Source: Klebsormidium nitens (lineage: Eukaryota > Streptophyta > Klebsormidiophyceae > Klebsormidiales > Klebsormidiaceae). Taken from it: a stretch of 64,000 nucleotides of DNA. The notes under the pieces are model-generated. The model had not been told where the DNA came from. It was given only the letters and a program-made list of their open reading frames with translations, and made no database searches. Made by a program: the position numbers and the translations under genes. The stretch is from contig DF237139.1 in assembly GCA_000708835.1 (NCBI GenBank), positions 50,485 through 114,484 on the forward strand, read 5' to 3'. Position 1 is the first letter of the stretch. Each line of letters opens with the position of its first letter. This document shows positions 1-13,300 of this stretch, one piece after another.

Positions 1-910
1 CCGACATCCTTCCTGATGGTCCAAATATTATTTGACTTTGATCTCCTGCTAACCTGTCCATCCCGCAGCGCGGCCACATCGGAGACAATAAGTTACCAAG
101 CGTTTGGCCGGCACCGATATGCGTACTCGGTAGATATCTATAGATTCCTTTTAGCCGATCATGTACCGCACCGGCTGCATGCACAGGTCAGCTAAAATCT
201 GGTCCGCCTTTCTCTATTTACATAGAGAACCCTAAGTTCATGAGTAAGAAGGCAGGATCTTTCTACTGTTTTCATTGAGCTACCAGCCGTCACTGCGCAG
301 CGGCAGTGGCAAACTTATAGTTGGAACTCGTTCAACGTCGCGGTGCGGGCAGAGCGGGCCTGCAGCCCCGCGCGAGTGCTCTCGTAACTCGTACCGACTT
401 TATTAGTAAAGTAGCATGAAAGGAGATATATTCAAAGGTTTGAGGAATCTCAAACGGCGGCAAATTAGATCGTATAGGAGCACAATCTGGTTCTCTGCAG
501 GCGAGTGGTGCCCTAGCTTTATCGAATGCTGAGACGTACGTCCGTCACCATGTGGAGTTCAATCGATCCAAGTCGGCGTCCGACGTGAAGAAACCATTGA
601 ATTGAAGGCGTTATAAGCGGCTCTGCTTTAATGATTGCCGGCCCAATCTTTTCTGAAGCATGTTTCCTCAAAACGTCGTTGAAGTCTAATACGCCCACGG
701 TCTTTATAATCATACAGTAAAGTTCTCGCGGCTTATGTAGGTACGTGAGTTAATCAGAAGATTACGTTGGAGCCCGCCTACCATCCACTTTACTGGCTTC
801 AATGAACATCTCCGGTCCGCCAAATCCTTGCCGTCGACCATGTTTTAAAATCCATACAACCTCTATTAACCAATGCTAAACCTGCCCGTCATGCAAGGCC
901 TGACCAAACC
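1..910. other. Intergenic, no gene seen
   Basis: I see no open frame with protein-like composition and no RNA gene here. It lies downstream of the minus-strand gene ending at 911 and presumably holds its 3' UTR and polyadenylation region. CATG/CCGG-type words occur, as in the convergent spacers further right. Confidence 0.4.
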
Positions 911-2296
911 CTAGGGACTTGTATTGAGAGCCACCCCGGGCCCGCTCGGGCCGGTACCAACCGTCACTCCGTTCGGTGTGATGGAAATTCCACCGGGGCT
1001 GCTGATTTGGATACCGGGCAAGGCCCCGGTAGAGACCGCCGGTACCGAACCGGTTGTGGGAGTCAGCACCGTGGGTATCGAGGCTGACGTCAGCATGGGC
1101 ACCGGGGCCGGTAGAACCGGGGGGGTGACGACCGGTATGACGAAGGGGAAGCAGATGAGCAGACCTGCGAGGAGATGGCCAAGTTACGCATCAAAGCAGA
1201 GCGGATCTCTGAGGCTGTTACAAAGGTCCTACTCGATGTCAGAGAGAGTGTTCGGATGAAGCGATTAATCCTCGACACCTTACGATCAAAAGATGGATGC
1301 AGTCATGGGCGGACTTGATTTGAGAGTTGCACACCAAAGGCGCTGCACGTAAATGGAGCCCTTTATTCGCTCGCTAGGAATATACCCGGCCACATGGCTC
1401 CCAGTGTAGAGATTGCTGGACGACGAGAGCCCCACAGAAAGTCCCTCCCAAGAGCGGGCACTCAAGAAGCTGCGGCGGACGCTTGCTTGCGTGCAGAGTT
1501 CCAAGCGACGCTCAAAATAAACACTTCAGATTGGCTTCAAGACGTATGCGCTGCAGAAACGTTGCACGAACGTGGCCCCAGAAAACAGCCGGAAAACGGA
1601 ATCTCAATTTCAAGAGTTGAATGATACCCCAACGGTGCAAACAGCGTCAATCATAGCCCTTCTTAATCTCAGCCAGTGTTTCGAAACTCCATGCTAAATG
1701 CCCAGTCTACTTGAAAGGCACTCCATTGATCCCCAGAAGATCGAACTAAACTTTCTGTTCTCAGCCAATCTTTCACTGCATGAGATTTGTTGCTCAATCC
1801 ACTTACCGACCGGTAGAACGTTCACCGGGATCTTTGCAACCACAGCTCCGTTGAGTTTGCACCCCCAGCGGAGTCCCCCGCCCGTCTGACACACGTGGCC
1901 GTCGCGGGTGTTGAAGCCGAACTGCGACTGGCCATCCTGAGACCACTCCGTGACGCCATTGCTGACGACTGAGCTCCCCTGCACAAGACAACAGATCAGA
2001 AGACGCAGTGAAAAACAAGCTCAGTGAACGATAAGACAGTTTTGGACGGTCAGGGAGAAAGGTTGGGTGCAAGTGCGAAGCGCGCATATCTTTGGTTTAA
2101 AATTATGCAGGTTACATCCATTAAGTTTGATGAAAGAGCAATTATCCACTGGATGAATTGGAAGAGTACTATCAAGATGTACCTGTGCGAGGAGCCGGCG
2201 CTCGATGGGGGATCCCCCGTTCCACTCGGTGACGTCATCCGTGACCGGGGATCGGTTCTTGGTGAGGAGATCGCGCCCGGCGAGCGTTTTCTGGCC
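911..2296 (-). CDS. Unrecognised protein with Pro/Val/Gly-rich tail (5' end not found)
   Basis: Three exons join with matching phases: 2183-2296, 1807-1978 and 911-1164 (donors GTACAT and GTAAGT, clean AG acceptors). The stop is TAG at 911-913. The acceptor at 2297 shows at least one more 5' exon, which I could not place with confidence between 2300 and 3890. The readable 179 residues begin with two segments that each carry a V-T-E-W motif, followed by a stretch with two cysteines and many Gly/Gln. A hydrophobic run (LLICFPFVIPVV) comes next, then a low-complexity tail rich in Pro, Thr, Val, Ser and Gly. This could be a secreted or wall-associated protein, but the hydrophobic run could also be a membrane segment. 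I do not recognise the family. The neighbouring GT8 gene is on the same strand upstream, and nothing suggests joint function. Confidence 0.45.
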
Positions 2297-3891
2297 CTGT
2301 AGATGCACGAAAAGATTAGAGTTTGGCTCGCTGCCGAGTGAGAAGGGAGTGAGAAGGTCACGCAATTCACTTGATACTTTTGATCGTGCCGCAGGCAAAG
2401 TATATGCGTCGGAAAAGGGACTATTTCTCTGGAATCTATGCTTAGAACAGGTTACCTAGCACCATGATTGTAGTTCTTAAAAACGATCGTGGAGATGATA
2501 CGAGCAAGTAGAGCTCTACAATCCACTATCTCAGAGCCAGAAGAAAGGACTGGCGCAATCAAGACGCCTCTCTTCCATTGTGAGAAGAGAAGCGTAAAAA
2601 GTTAGAATATAAGCAACCTAAAACGTTCCGGAGAGAAAACCTGGAAAGCAATCCATTTGAAAAAGCAATCGGGTGACAAGCAACACGCTAAACTGGTCAC
2701 CGAAGCAAGCAAGGCTCACCTGAAGAACGACCAGAGTCGCAAGAAGAAGAAGAGCACAGCGAGAAGGCGCCATCGCTCGTGCAAGGGACAGGGCGCAAGT
2801 ACGGAGGTTCCGATGCCTCTTGCAAGTTTTGAATCTACTTCTTCATCTCACCCGCTCAGAGGTCTGTATCTGAGCTTTCAATATGCTTCCACCCTCCTCT
2901 CATACCAAAACTACACGAGCAGCTGCTGAGACGCAGAGTGATCTCAGGTCTTTCAGCAGCAGTGGTTTTGGCTCGCAATCTTACAGACTTCCAAACCCGT
3001 GCCAGGTTTCGTGTAATCTGAACCACTCATACAGAACGCCTTTGGTCCAGCCTTCCATTTCACAGAAGAGGGACGAGAGTCCGTGATGAGCAAACCTCTC
3101 GCTTCTTCTTTCAGGAGTCGTGGTTGGAGACGTCGAACAATGTCCAGCCATTTGAGCTACGCATTACCTAATGCAGTATCCTCGAGCCTCTTGATTTCGA
3201 ACTTATTCCTATTGTGGAGGTAAACGGTTAGATTGACGTCGCATTTGATCGCAAAGATTCTTATGATTCGACGGCGCCCTCTTTGAAAGGCGCTATGCTG
3301 TGAGTTCGACATTGTAAGCGTCAAAACCACAAGTCTCGGTAGCTGATTCATGAAGCTCACTAATCCAAAGTCAAGCACGGGCCCGAGTACATTGCGTGCG
3401 CCAACATTCGATCTCCGCAGAGAAGTTGCAAGCGGGATCATAGAAGACTTATATCGATGTCGTTTGGTCTTATACAAGTACTCCTTATCGCTTTTACAAG
3501 CTTATGCCCCCACCTCAGCGTGTTGCAAGGTTACCGTTGCTCCTTGCAGTAGTTTAAAGCCGCTTTGCGCAATATGCGAGCGGAATCAAAGAGTGCACTC
3601 TGTTCGGCTTCGACTCTTTCAGTACGGGACGCTGCATTCGGCACGCTCACCGACTAACAAGTACGCGCCCTCCGATATTGTGCTCCGTATAGCTCGGAAC
3701 GATGGATCCCAATGCGAAACACTGTTGGCAGAGGAGCGTTATAGTCTGAAGAGTTCTTCACCTGACTCTTCTATTCGACGGAACCTATATGGCAATGATG
3801 CTAACATTCTAACGTATCAACCTGCTTATCGACTTCCGCTTGCTAAGAAAGAAAGAAACTTCGTTCTGCTTTGCCGCGTCGAGAGTCCACT
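2297..3891. other. Gene-poor stretch upstream of the 911-2296 gene
   Basis: It should contain the missing 5' exon(s) and promoter of the minus-strand gene ending at 911, plus the 3' flank of the GT8 gene. Several open frames exist on both strands (for example minus 3157-3477 and plus 3350-3895) but none has convincing protein composition or consistent splice phase, so none is annotated. Confidence 0.4.
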
Positions 3892-6800
3892 CTAGTTCTC
3901 CTTTTCCGGCTGGCCCCATCGCACCACCCCCGCCTCGTGCTGCGCCTTCCACTCCGCCTCCTCCGTCTTACACGTGGCGAGTATCCGACGGCCCGACTCC
4001 AAGAGCACCGCGGCCGCGGCCGCGCTCAGGAGGCACAGCGCGACGATCTTCTGCGCGCCCGCGGAGTAAATCGGCGCCGCCAAAACCCCCAAAACGCCCG
4101 CCCACAAGAGCCAGGGGGCCGCCAGGGCGGTTACCGGTAACCCAGGGTTAACGGACAGGATGATGGTAACCAGACTCATGGAACCCAGATAGAAAAGGGC
4201 CCAACCTAGAAACGGGTGCACCGTTGTGGGCACCGCCCAAAAGGCGAGAACCGCACTGCCCCCGAGTGAAAGGTAGATTGCAGTTGCTCGCAACGGGGGG
4301 CTGAAACGCAGGCGAGTTTTTACCCCCAGAAAGAGGCGAGACAAGGTTGAGGTGCTTTTCGGGGGAGGGGAAGAGCTGCGCGGGAGGGAGAGGGGCAACC
4401 CCAGGTTCGACCCCGGGGGAGAGCGGGGGCGGTGGGAACCACGAGCCTGTGTGTGACGCAAGCAGTGACGTCAGGAATGATAATTTGAGGGCTTCTTCTC
4501 GATCTTTAGCTTGGACCTTATAGCGGAGAGGCTTTGATTTGCTTTGCTTCCGGTATAGAGATTGGAACAATGCTCTTCGAAAGGGAGATCTTCAGAGGGT
4601 TGGACGTTATGAAAGGCCCACCAATAGCGCTGGACCTCAAGTAAGTTTCTTACAGGATTGTGAACGACTTTCTGACCGGACCAACTCCCTTTCTGGATCA
4701 TTTCTTGCCTTGAAACGAGAAGCTTCGTTAAGCAGCAGGCAAAGAACGACTGATGCGATTTCTTGATGGTCATCATGCCTGTTTCCAAGCAAACAACCTC
4801 CTTGCGCCTTGTCCAGTTCTGAGTCATCACCCCACCCGAACTTCGTTTCTCTTGTACTACCAGATTCTTCGTGTAGACCCGCAAACAACTTTCTCGAAAA
4901 CCTTTCTTGTTGGCGAGACAAAGTGGGGAAAAATGCCACAGCTTTCAACGACTCACCGACGTTCTTTGCGAGATCGAAACCACGCTGATCCCGAGCACGA
5001 ACCAAGCGGTCGCCAGCAAAAGCGCGCGGTACAGCTCCGGCTCATAGCCTATGGTCTCGGCGCGGCGCTTATGCCACTCGAGGGTGAGGGGAAGAAGCGG
5101 CCAACTCCACCAATACCAGGGCTTTAACACTGGCGCTCCCGGGAAGGTGAGGACGCCCTGTGGGGCGCAGGCTGGTGTCAAGGTCCACCTGAAGTTGAGG
5201 TCTGCACGGGAAATTCGCAGCACTTGCTCTGTAAATCTAAGCGGCTCAAGGTAGGAAGACGTTACGGAGGTGCTGCAAGATTTTGGCTGACCGAGATGAT
5301 CCAATTCTTTGACGAACGCTGGAAGGGCTTGCGGTGCTGCGGGCTTTTCCGAGAGTCCACTCGTAGTCGAGATTCTAGGCTCTCTCAAAACTGTTCCTGC
5401 TACGATAGTTCCGTCATTCCAGTCATCTCACACGCTCTTAGTATCCTTCCGGCCGAACGACGCTTCTTCAGAGACATGCAGACCTACGCCTTCTTGAGGG
5501 CTTGCTCCTGGCTTCGGGCGCAACAAATCAGATAGCAACAGGCATTCCTAAACGCAGACCATGCGAGACAAACGAGAGAAGTCTAGGAAGAGATGCACAC
5601 TCACAGTAGTACACGTGATCCATCTGGTATCCCAACGGCAGCCGGTATGTTCCGTTCAGCCGGGCGGAACCAGGTGGTAGCGGACGGAACATCGGACAGT
5701 CCAGAAGGTCCGGGAAGTAGGACGCGAGGAAGCCCTGATCCGCGCCGTCAAAGGATGGCGCCGTCTCTAGTTGCTTCAGCATGTCGGCGTAAGTCTCCAG
5801 AGAAGGCTGTAGGAGAGGGGGATTGCTTTTGACTTATAACTTCTGAGCTTTTCCTGTTTTCGTTCAGGAGCGCTATTGTGCGAGTTCAGGGCTGAGAATT
5901 CAGGAAGGATCTATCAGGAGTGAGGGCTTTCCTAGCTCTTAGTCTTGGGTTTTGACATAGTGACGCTTGAAATGGGTACTCAGGTGATGGGCTTGCATAG
6001 CAAGGCTAGGACAAACGACTGGCGCATCGCTTCGAAGCAAGGTTACGAAGTTTTGGTTCAACAACTGATCACAACAATGTGGCGAAGAGATAGAAAGCGG
6101 CTAATTATCTGGATACAATCTTTTGCACGGGATGTTGGGGAGATTATATCGGCTCGATCCAACGCTTGGATCCGATATCCGCTGGAAAATCATCGGAAAG
6201 AAGAAAGCGCTCAATGAAGCAGCTTCAAGACGTTTTCGTGAAAGCGGATAGAAGAAAGAACGAGAGGTTGAAGTCCAGCAGAATCAATATACAGAAGTAA
6301 AGGCAATGCTTTCCCCTCCATGAATCCCAACGCTATTTTCTTCGGGAAAGAAAGGGACTGTATTCATAGAGTCAAAAAAGATGGTTGGAGGTACCTTGAG
6401 TACCATGAGACCAGTGTGGAAGATGCACGGGTTGATGAACACCGCGCAAAAGTCCCCGCACGCAAACAGCTCGTCCACGTTGCGCAGGAACAGATTGTCC
6501 GCGTCTAGTTGCACCACGCGCGCGTACTCCGTCAGGCGCCACGCGAGCAGCTTGTTGAGCGCGCGCGCGAAGCGCGGCTGCACGCCGGCGCGGCCGCGGT
6601 AGGGGTTCGGGACGTCGGCCACCGAGAGCACGCGCGCGCCCTCGGATTCCCTGGGGACCAGACACTGAAGAGGTGAGAGGTAGTAAGAATTGTGATAGAA
6701 GATTTGATCGAAAGATCTGAGCCGAACGCAAGGAGGGTTGACCTTCTCTGGCAATGACCTAACAAATGCAGAACCAAGCGCTGGTCGTAAGGCCCGGCTG

Positions 6801-8234
6801 ATCATCCATATCAATGTTCAGGCGCTGAGAGTCGAAGAAGGTGGGACGGTTGCTATGTCAGGATCAGGATCAGGCGTAGTGAAGCGAAGACGAACTACTG
6901 CTTGATTGGTGCAAGAATGTCATTCACTACAGCCGCATCAGATCAGAGCAAGGGTAAAACCAATTGGTGACCAAGTCCTTTTGAATATACAGGCAGAACG
7001 ACGAGTCCAAATCGCAACCAGATCAGACGTCAGCGCCACTTTCATTTTCAAGCAGGCTTCCTCTGTGCCGCTTGTTCTCTCAGCCATTCTTACCAAAGTA
7101 CCAAAGTCTCGCTGTCTTAACTATACTCTTTGGGGGGCAAGCTTACAGAGTGTCTATCCAGTCTTGGGGCACCCCCTCCGATGCCAAAACCACGACGTCG
7201 GCGTCCGTGCCCGTCCAAAGGAGCGACTGAATCATGACTCTGGTCGCCACGAAGTACTCGTAGTCCCGGCTGGTGTCCACGTACAGAATTGTCGAAAAGG
7301 CGACCTCCGCCGTTCGATTCCCGCCCCCGACGCATCTCCTTGTCTGCTGTCCACCTTTCAGAGCATTTCCAAGTACTCGCTTGTCTCTTCCATGCTGTTC
7401 GAGAACTGAGGTAGCTCTTGAGTCTGCCTTCTTGAGATGGGACTCAGAGACCTGTTTCTCATTGCGGACATCTGCACTTTCTCGCTCCTGGCGCTGAGAA
7501 GAGAAACGGTACATCCATCCAAATAATGGGAGCATCTGCCAGGCGCTGCTTGTCACCTCGGCGCCGCTCTCTCCTCTCGCGGCCGGCTTAGAAGCCCCCA
7601 CAAAATCTCCCCTTCCACACCCCTTCGCTCTTGTTTCCTTGGCCAGCACCGCCTCTTCTTTTTCCACAATCACAGAAGGCAGTTCCAGGTTCTCTCTCAA
7701 AACCCCGGCCTTTTCATCCTTTTCGTATTTTCTTTCGTGGCCAACTGTAGCGTTGCTGCACTCACTGCTTTTTTCGCACTCGACATGAACTATGTCCTTC
7801 CTGGCATTCGCAAAGTCGCCATGGACTCCTCGGAGCTTTCCGCCGGGGCCCTGCTCGCGCGCAACGTCTTCTGCGTTCTGCGCACTTTCTTCCACTGTCC
7901 TTCCGAGACCCTCCGATCCAGATCCGAGAGATCTTGATGAAAAGGGATGCCGCGCAAAACCCTCGCCGGCATGCGCCACTTCTTTCCGCTCTCCTTGCGC
8001 AACCCCTAACAAAGAGGCTCTTGCCAGCTTCCCCTCAACCTCTGCAAAGTCAGGTTCTGCGTTTCTACTTCCAGGATAAACCGCGCCTTCCTCTGCACCC
8101 GTTGCTACACTCTGCTTTGATCCCGCTGAACCGTGAGCGACCGCTGACGTGGCCCCTACTAGGACGAGGACGAGCGCTGACGTCATTGCAGCGCTCAGCG
8201 ACCATGAGCCCCGGTCTCTCCTCCCTGCCCCCAT
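3892..8234 (-). CDS. GT8 glycosyltransferase, PGSIP7/8-like, multi-pass membrane protein
   Basis: Five exons: 7147-8234, 6395-6650, 5605-5806, 4957-5201 and 3892-4446, giving 781 aa with consistent phases. The start ATG at 8234 opens a signal-anchor (hydrophobic run near residues 16-33); upstream in-frame starts are only TTG. Residues about 40-315 are a low-complexity charged stem absent from the roughly 500-aa Arabidopsis relatives. The GT8 domain follows, starting at a F-S-T-I-L-Y-V strand. The metal/sugar-nucleotide motif is D412-A-D414. Other family marks are F-I-N-P-C-I-F-H-T-G, A-D-Q-G-F-L, L-P-L-G-Y-Q-M-D and L-K-P-W-Y-W-W-S-W. About five hydrophobic segments close the protein (from about residue 572). 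Relatives are Golgi/endomembrane GT8 enzymes; PGSIP6 (IPUT1) glucuronidates inositol phosphorylceramide, but the substrate of the 7/8 subgroup is not settled, so none is assigned. Likely Golgi membrane enzyme. Confidence 0.9.
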
Positions 8235-10324
8235 CCCCTCAGGCTGGAATGGCAAATCTCTTTTCACAGCCGAGTCTTGCAATCCAACTTCTGAGCTATC
8301 TTCAGTCCTTTTCCCGCTTTTGGAACCAGAGTGTACTATGCTTTCAGGGCCGCACTTTTCTCCTCTTTTCGGATCGTGGACCAGCGCTGAATCGTCTCCC
8401 TTCGGAACTCAGAGCGTCAATGCACAGCAGTCAGGGCGTGCTGACGAAGAAAGACATGAACTCTCTCCATCTTTGCTTCTTGTTTTTGGATCCTTATTGT
8501 TTGAACGGGACTGCCGCCAATTTTTGAAAGAAAACCCCCTGCTGCAATGTGGCTGCTGTTGGTCGTGGCGGAAACCGCTTGCTGCAGCTTCTGTTCAATC
8601 CGACTTGATCGTCTTGGCAAGGAATTCGAAGCTGGTAGCGCCCCTCTTTAGCGTTTACTAATTGACGAAAAGGAATGAGCTCCTCTCCCGGAATTATAAC
8701 GACACCTTCTTTTCCAGAGGAGCAGGTACCTACTTGATCGAGTGAACGCCAGATCATCGATACGAAGAATGGCTGACATATGCCAACACATGATCGACTT
8801 CGTCAAGCTGGAAGCGTTTCCTACCGGCACGGTGAGTGCTTCCAGCTCAAGTCCTTGACATACATGATATGCGACAGCTAGCCCGCGCGCGTTTCGACAT
8901 AGCTCGAGACAACTGTCAACGCTTCCAAGTTTTGTTTGTTGCGGCGAGGCGCAAAACCACGAAGGCTTATCGAACGTCAAAGCCTGCAACGTGACTTATG
9001 TGCATGCCAGTGACACTGCAGACCACGGTTGCTGATTGATACGTCTTGACGAAAGCTGGTGCCACATGTACGTTGATTTACGGTGTTGTCAGATGCGTAA
9101 GCGAGTCAACGAATAGCAGCCCATCAGGACGGCCGTCGAGCTCCCAGATCCGCTCAAAGCGAACATTCAAAATCCTAAAACCCATTAAATAAGCATTCAA
9201 ACCTTACACGCGTTTACAATCAAATTAGCGGCGGCTGGGCGGATGCTTTGATATACTTCTCGATTTCATGGTGCCTACGAGCATGTTGACTAAGGATGGT
9301 GCTCGGGGCATTGAACGAACAAAACTAAAAACCTAAACCGACAACTTAATTGACACGCTCCGCACCCGTACCCACCCTAACCCCTACCCGTCTCCCGGGC
9401 ACTTTCCTTAGTCAACATGGCCCTTAGTCGACATGAAATCAAGACCTATGATTCTTTGACCGTGCAGCGATAATTACTGATCAGTCGCGATTTAAGGTGG
9501 TTCAGTTATTCTAATTCCAGAGCCTTCGCGCCTTCCGACAGTCATCAACGGACTCCTGCTTTTGATTAATGCAGGAGTTTGCCCATGGATACAATCATTT
9601 CCTGACGTACCGCAAATTTCAGTGTGCTCGATATCGGACCTGATAACTGGGCGCAGCGGGCGCGGGAGGTTGAGTCGATTTTAAATTAATTACCGTTTTT
9701 GTTAAGAGTCACGTCCGCGGCCAACCTGAGATCTAGTCAGTATCCAACTACAAACGTTGCGGCGGCGCCGTTTCGCACAGCAGTATAATTCGATTAAATT
9801 TCGAACAGCTCGGGTCGATATATGTTCAATTTTCTGCTTCGGTTTCAATTCCCTTTCTGCTTCTACTTCTGTCTCGTTCTCGTTCGCATTCTTCATCCGT
9901 CTTTTAGGAACGTCTTCATTCAGATACTTCAAGCTGTAAAGCAAGACAGTACTTTCAGTGTATCGAAGATCGACCGCGAGCCTTTAACAATTGGGTTGTT
10001 AGTTCGAGATCCCCAGGCCGCCCGGGACTCCTTGCAGACTGCACATCTTCCCGAGCATGTTCACCGCTCGGGCCTATGAAGTGAAGTAGAACGGTTTCGG
10101 CGCTTCTCTCCGGTCCTAGCATTCGTATTGAAATCATTGAAGAATCTTATGTGTCCAATCTCTATACGTACAATCCTGCTAGGCTGCAGTCAACTTAGCC
10201 GACGGGCGGTGATCCATACAATCACACCATATCTTAGCTACTGTCGTATGAGTGAATCCCACTGTCCAGTCTCTGTACATTTTGGTCAACAGTCGGCATG
10301 GCCCTCGCTGCATTAAATTAACCA
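8235..10324. other. Intergenic between P450 3' end and GT8 start
   Basis: This holds the GT8 promoter (8235 upward) and the P450 3' flank. I see no coding region. One foldback element (9256-9443) is listed separately. A C-rich stretch near 9361-9400 loosely resembles telomere repeats but is not periodic. Confidence 0.5.
9256..9443. mobile_element. MITE-like foldback element with ~40-bp terminal inverted repeats
   Basis: The left arm (9256-9297) and the reverse complement of the right arm (9403-9443) share the words GATTTCATG and CATGTTGACTAAGGA in the same order with similar spacing. The roughly 105-bp interior has no open frame. Small size, long inverted arms and no coding capacity fit a miniature inverted-repeat element, but I could not define a target-site duplication, so a simple palindromic repeat remains possible. 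Confidence 0.5.
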
Positions 10325-13300
10325 TTATGCCCCTTCTCTCCTCCTCACGCGCGCAAACACCGGGGACTTGGGTTGCGGAATCCCGAGCGCACCGGCATAT
10401 TCCGGCGCCGGCAACTCATTAATTTCAACACTCACGTCGTACTCCCTGAACAAAGTCGTCCAGACTAAGCGAAGCACTATCGTAACCAACCGCTGCCCCT
10501 GACACGCGTGCCGGCCCGACCCAAACGGAACGTACTGCCGTTTGGTGGTTAGCTCCTCGAGAGCGGGTTTACTAAACCGGTGCGGGTTAAAAGTGGACGC
10601 CTTTTCGTAGACGCTCTCGTCCCGGTGCATAACGAAGGGGCTGAAAGCGACGGTGGTCCCTTTGGGGAGGGGGATGCCGTCGAAGGACGTGGGCCTTTGG
10701 ACCTGACAAACGATAGCAAGTGCCTCAGCCCTATTTCGACTGGAATGGGAAAGCAATGATAAAAGAGGTTTGCTGTCACGTGCCTGGCATTCTGATCTTC
10801 GAGAAGGCAAGTTCAAAACGACGCGCAGACAAACTCTGCTTTAGTCGCCTTTCCCGGAAGGAGTAGAGCGCACACTCAGTTCATTATCGGCTGCGTCTCG
10901 TCCAGCAGACGTAGAAAGACGCTCTCGAACTGACCACGCACGAGTATAAAGACATGCAAAGGGAGTTTGAACCACTCGCCTCTCTTACGAAAAAGAGGGC
11001 CCCATACAGCCGGTGCGTTTCCCGCATGCACTTGTCCAACAAAGGCAGTTCGCCCTTATTGGCGGCAATTGCGATCCCGGCAGCTGCCAGCTCAGGCGCT
11101 CTCGCGGCCGCCCGGAAGGGATCCCCCTCCGAGCGCACCTCCGAGCGGACGGCTCGCTGGAGGGCCTCGTCGGAGGCGATGTGTGCGATGGTCCACGCCA
11201 TTGTGGAGACCTGCGATGGAAAAACAGGGCCTCGTCGCTCCGAGGGAGAAGCTTAGACGGAAGTTGGATGCACAAAGAAAGCGGCTCAACGTCTAAAGCA
11301 TAAACTTCAAACTGCGACCATCTCGCATATTGTCGACAACTTTCTGCCAGACGCGAACGCTGTCCCGAAACAGACTGGGACAGCGATCAGAAGGGCGGCA
11401 AGGACGCCGAATTGACAACTTTCAATAAGACTCACTTTATATTGAAGCTCAGGCGGAAGAGCCGGAAAGTCCTCGAAAGCGCAAATTGCTGTCTCTAATA
11501 GATCTCTGAAGCTCATTTCGAAGCGTCGGAGAACACGCGCTGATGGACGAAACTCACTGTGTTGATGTGTGCCGCAAACAAGATGGTCAGGAAGTGCAGG
11601 CTCATCGCTTCGGGGAAACCCGGGGTATCGTTGAGCACGAACTGCAAGTAGTCTTGCCGCCCGCTGTGGCCTTCTAGGTCGGCGTACCGTTCCCGGATCA
11701 CAGTCTCCAAGATTTCGACGATACGCCCCCTGTACAATTCAAGGGCTTTGAATCGTCGGAGCCTGGTGTCTTAAGTCTTCTGGCGATCCGTAATATTTGT
11801 GCACCTATGTATATTCCTTCGTCTTTCGAGTCTACTTGGGTCCACTCTCTGCGCCAAGGCAATTTCAAGGAAGTTGTCTGACGAACGGACTCAGCAACGT
11901 CAGCAAATCCTAAAAAAGCAATCAGAGCCCAAGTAGAGAGTTCTTGGCTTATCAAAGTGAGTAAGAGCGGAGAAGAACCAACTCTCGTGCTTCTGAGTCA
12001 ACGTTGTTCGCGCCTCACAAGGCCCTATTTGATGGGTTTCTTGACCATTTTCGGAATTTCAAAACTGCGTTTTGCCTTTCGCATGACCGTCTCAAAATAC
12101 CTGCATTCAAGGAGTGTCCTGCGTGTCAATACTCCAAAAGTTCGTTGTCAACGGCCAAACCAAACGAAAAAGCTGGGGATTGTAAATCCCATAAAAGATG
12201 CCCACAAAGACGGACTCACTTGATCCTCTTGAACCGCCTCGCCACAGCGCTCGGAAACCACAGGAACTGCGCGACCGCCGGCAGTGCCGCCATGCGCTCG
12301 TACTCATAGTACAAGTCCGCTAACTCGGGGAAGCGCTCGTTGACGTCATCCCCAAGTAAGCATGCAATCATCATGCCCATCGTGACGCGGGAGCACTCTC
12401 GGAATAGGTCCAGAGTGCCCTTTTGCGCCCACCCAGCTAGCGAGCGCTCCACGTGGCTTTGGATAACGGTCGTGTAGTACGCTAATCTGCGGGTTATGAG
12501 TGACTTAACCCCGATTGAACAGAGGTAGCCGTGTTGCCAAGGTCACTTGGAGAAAGCATCGCTGTCAGGGTTCAGAAAGTGGTTCTGGCTTTGCATACCA
12601 GCCGCTCCGGTAGACCGGCAGCCTACGAAAACAATGTTGCGCAACAGGTACTTCTCACTCTGCTGAAAAGTCTCCAAGCGGTTCTCAGGTCTTGGCAGTG
12701 TCAGGAAAGATGCATACTATGAAGGATACGATGATTGTGAGTTTGATTTCAAAGAAGGGTCACTTGCCTGGGTGCCGACGCCAGTCCGGTGATGATCAGC
12801 TTCCTTGCTTTTTCGTTCCAGGCGGTGAATCTGTACAAGCCGGCCCCGAAGAGGTGGCGCGTCAGGGCCTCAATTGCTTTTTCAAAGCTGAGCTCGCTGG
12901 CTGATGTGCCGTCGTCGGCGTTGAAGAACCACCTGGGACAGAGGGCCTTTTAGGAGTTGGCGGAGGCCCTTCAAGGGCTGAGTGAGTACTTTGTTAAGCA
13001 GCAGTTCCTACAATACCAAGGCAGATGAGCGCCTGGTCGAGCGCCGCTTGAGCGTATAGCATTGTCCCTGATTAGCCTGAGGTAACCCCTCTAGGCTTAG
13101 GAATGGGTGGTGCAAAGCACTCACTCATTGAGCATCTAGCTTGGGCCTGGAAAACTTTAAGAGGAAACGGCCATGAAGAGAAGCAAGGTTGACCTTCAAG
13201 AACAGGTGAAAATACGATTCCAGGGGAGATCAGTCAGTGGGACCAACAGGTTCCATCAGGCGAAGAAGCGAATACTGTTGTGAGTACTTTATCTGGACTG

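Noticed and set aside
9361-9400. C-rich, telomere-like stretch
   Set aside because: Words such as CCCTAACCCCTACCC occur but without a regular unit, unlike the true CCCTAAAA block at 62514-62544.
10954-11303. Overlapping 96-109-aa plus-strand open frames
   Set aside because: Shadows of P450 exon 5 on the minus strand, which carries the E-x-x-R motif in a consistent frame.
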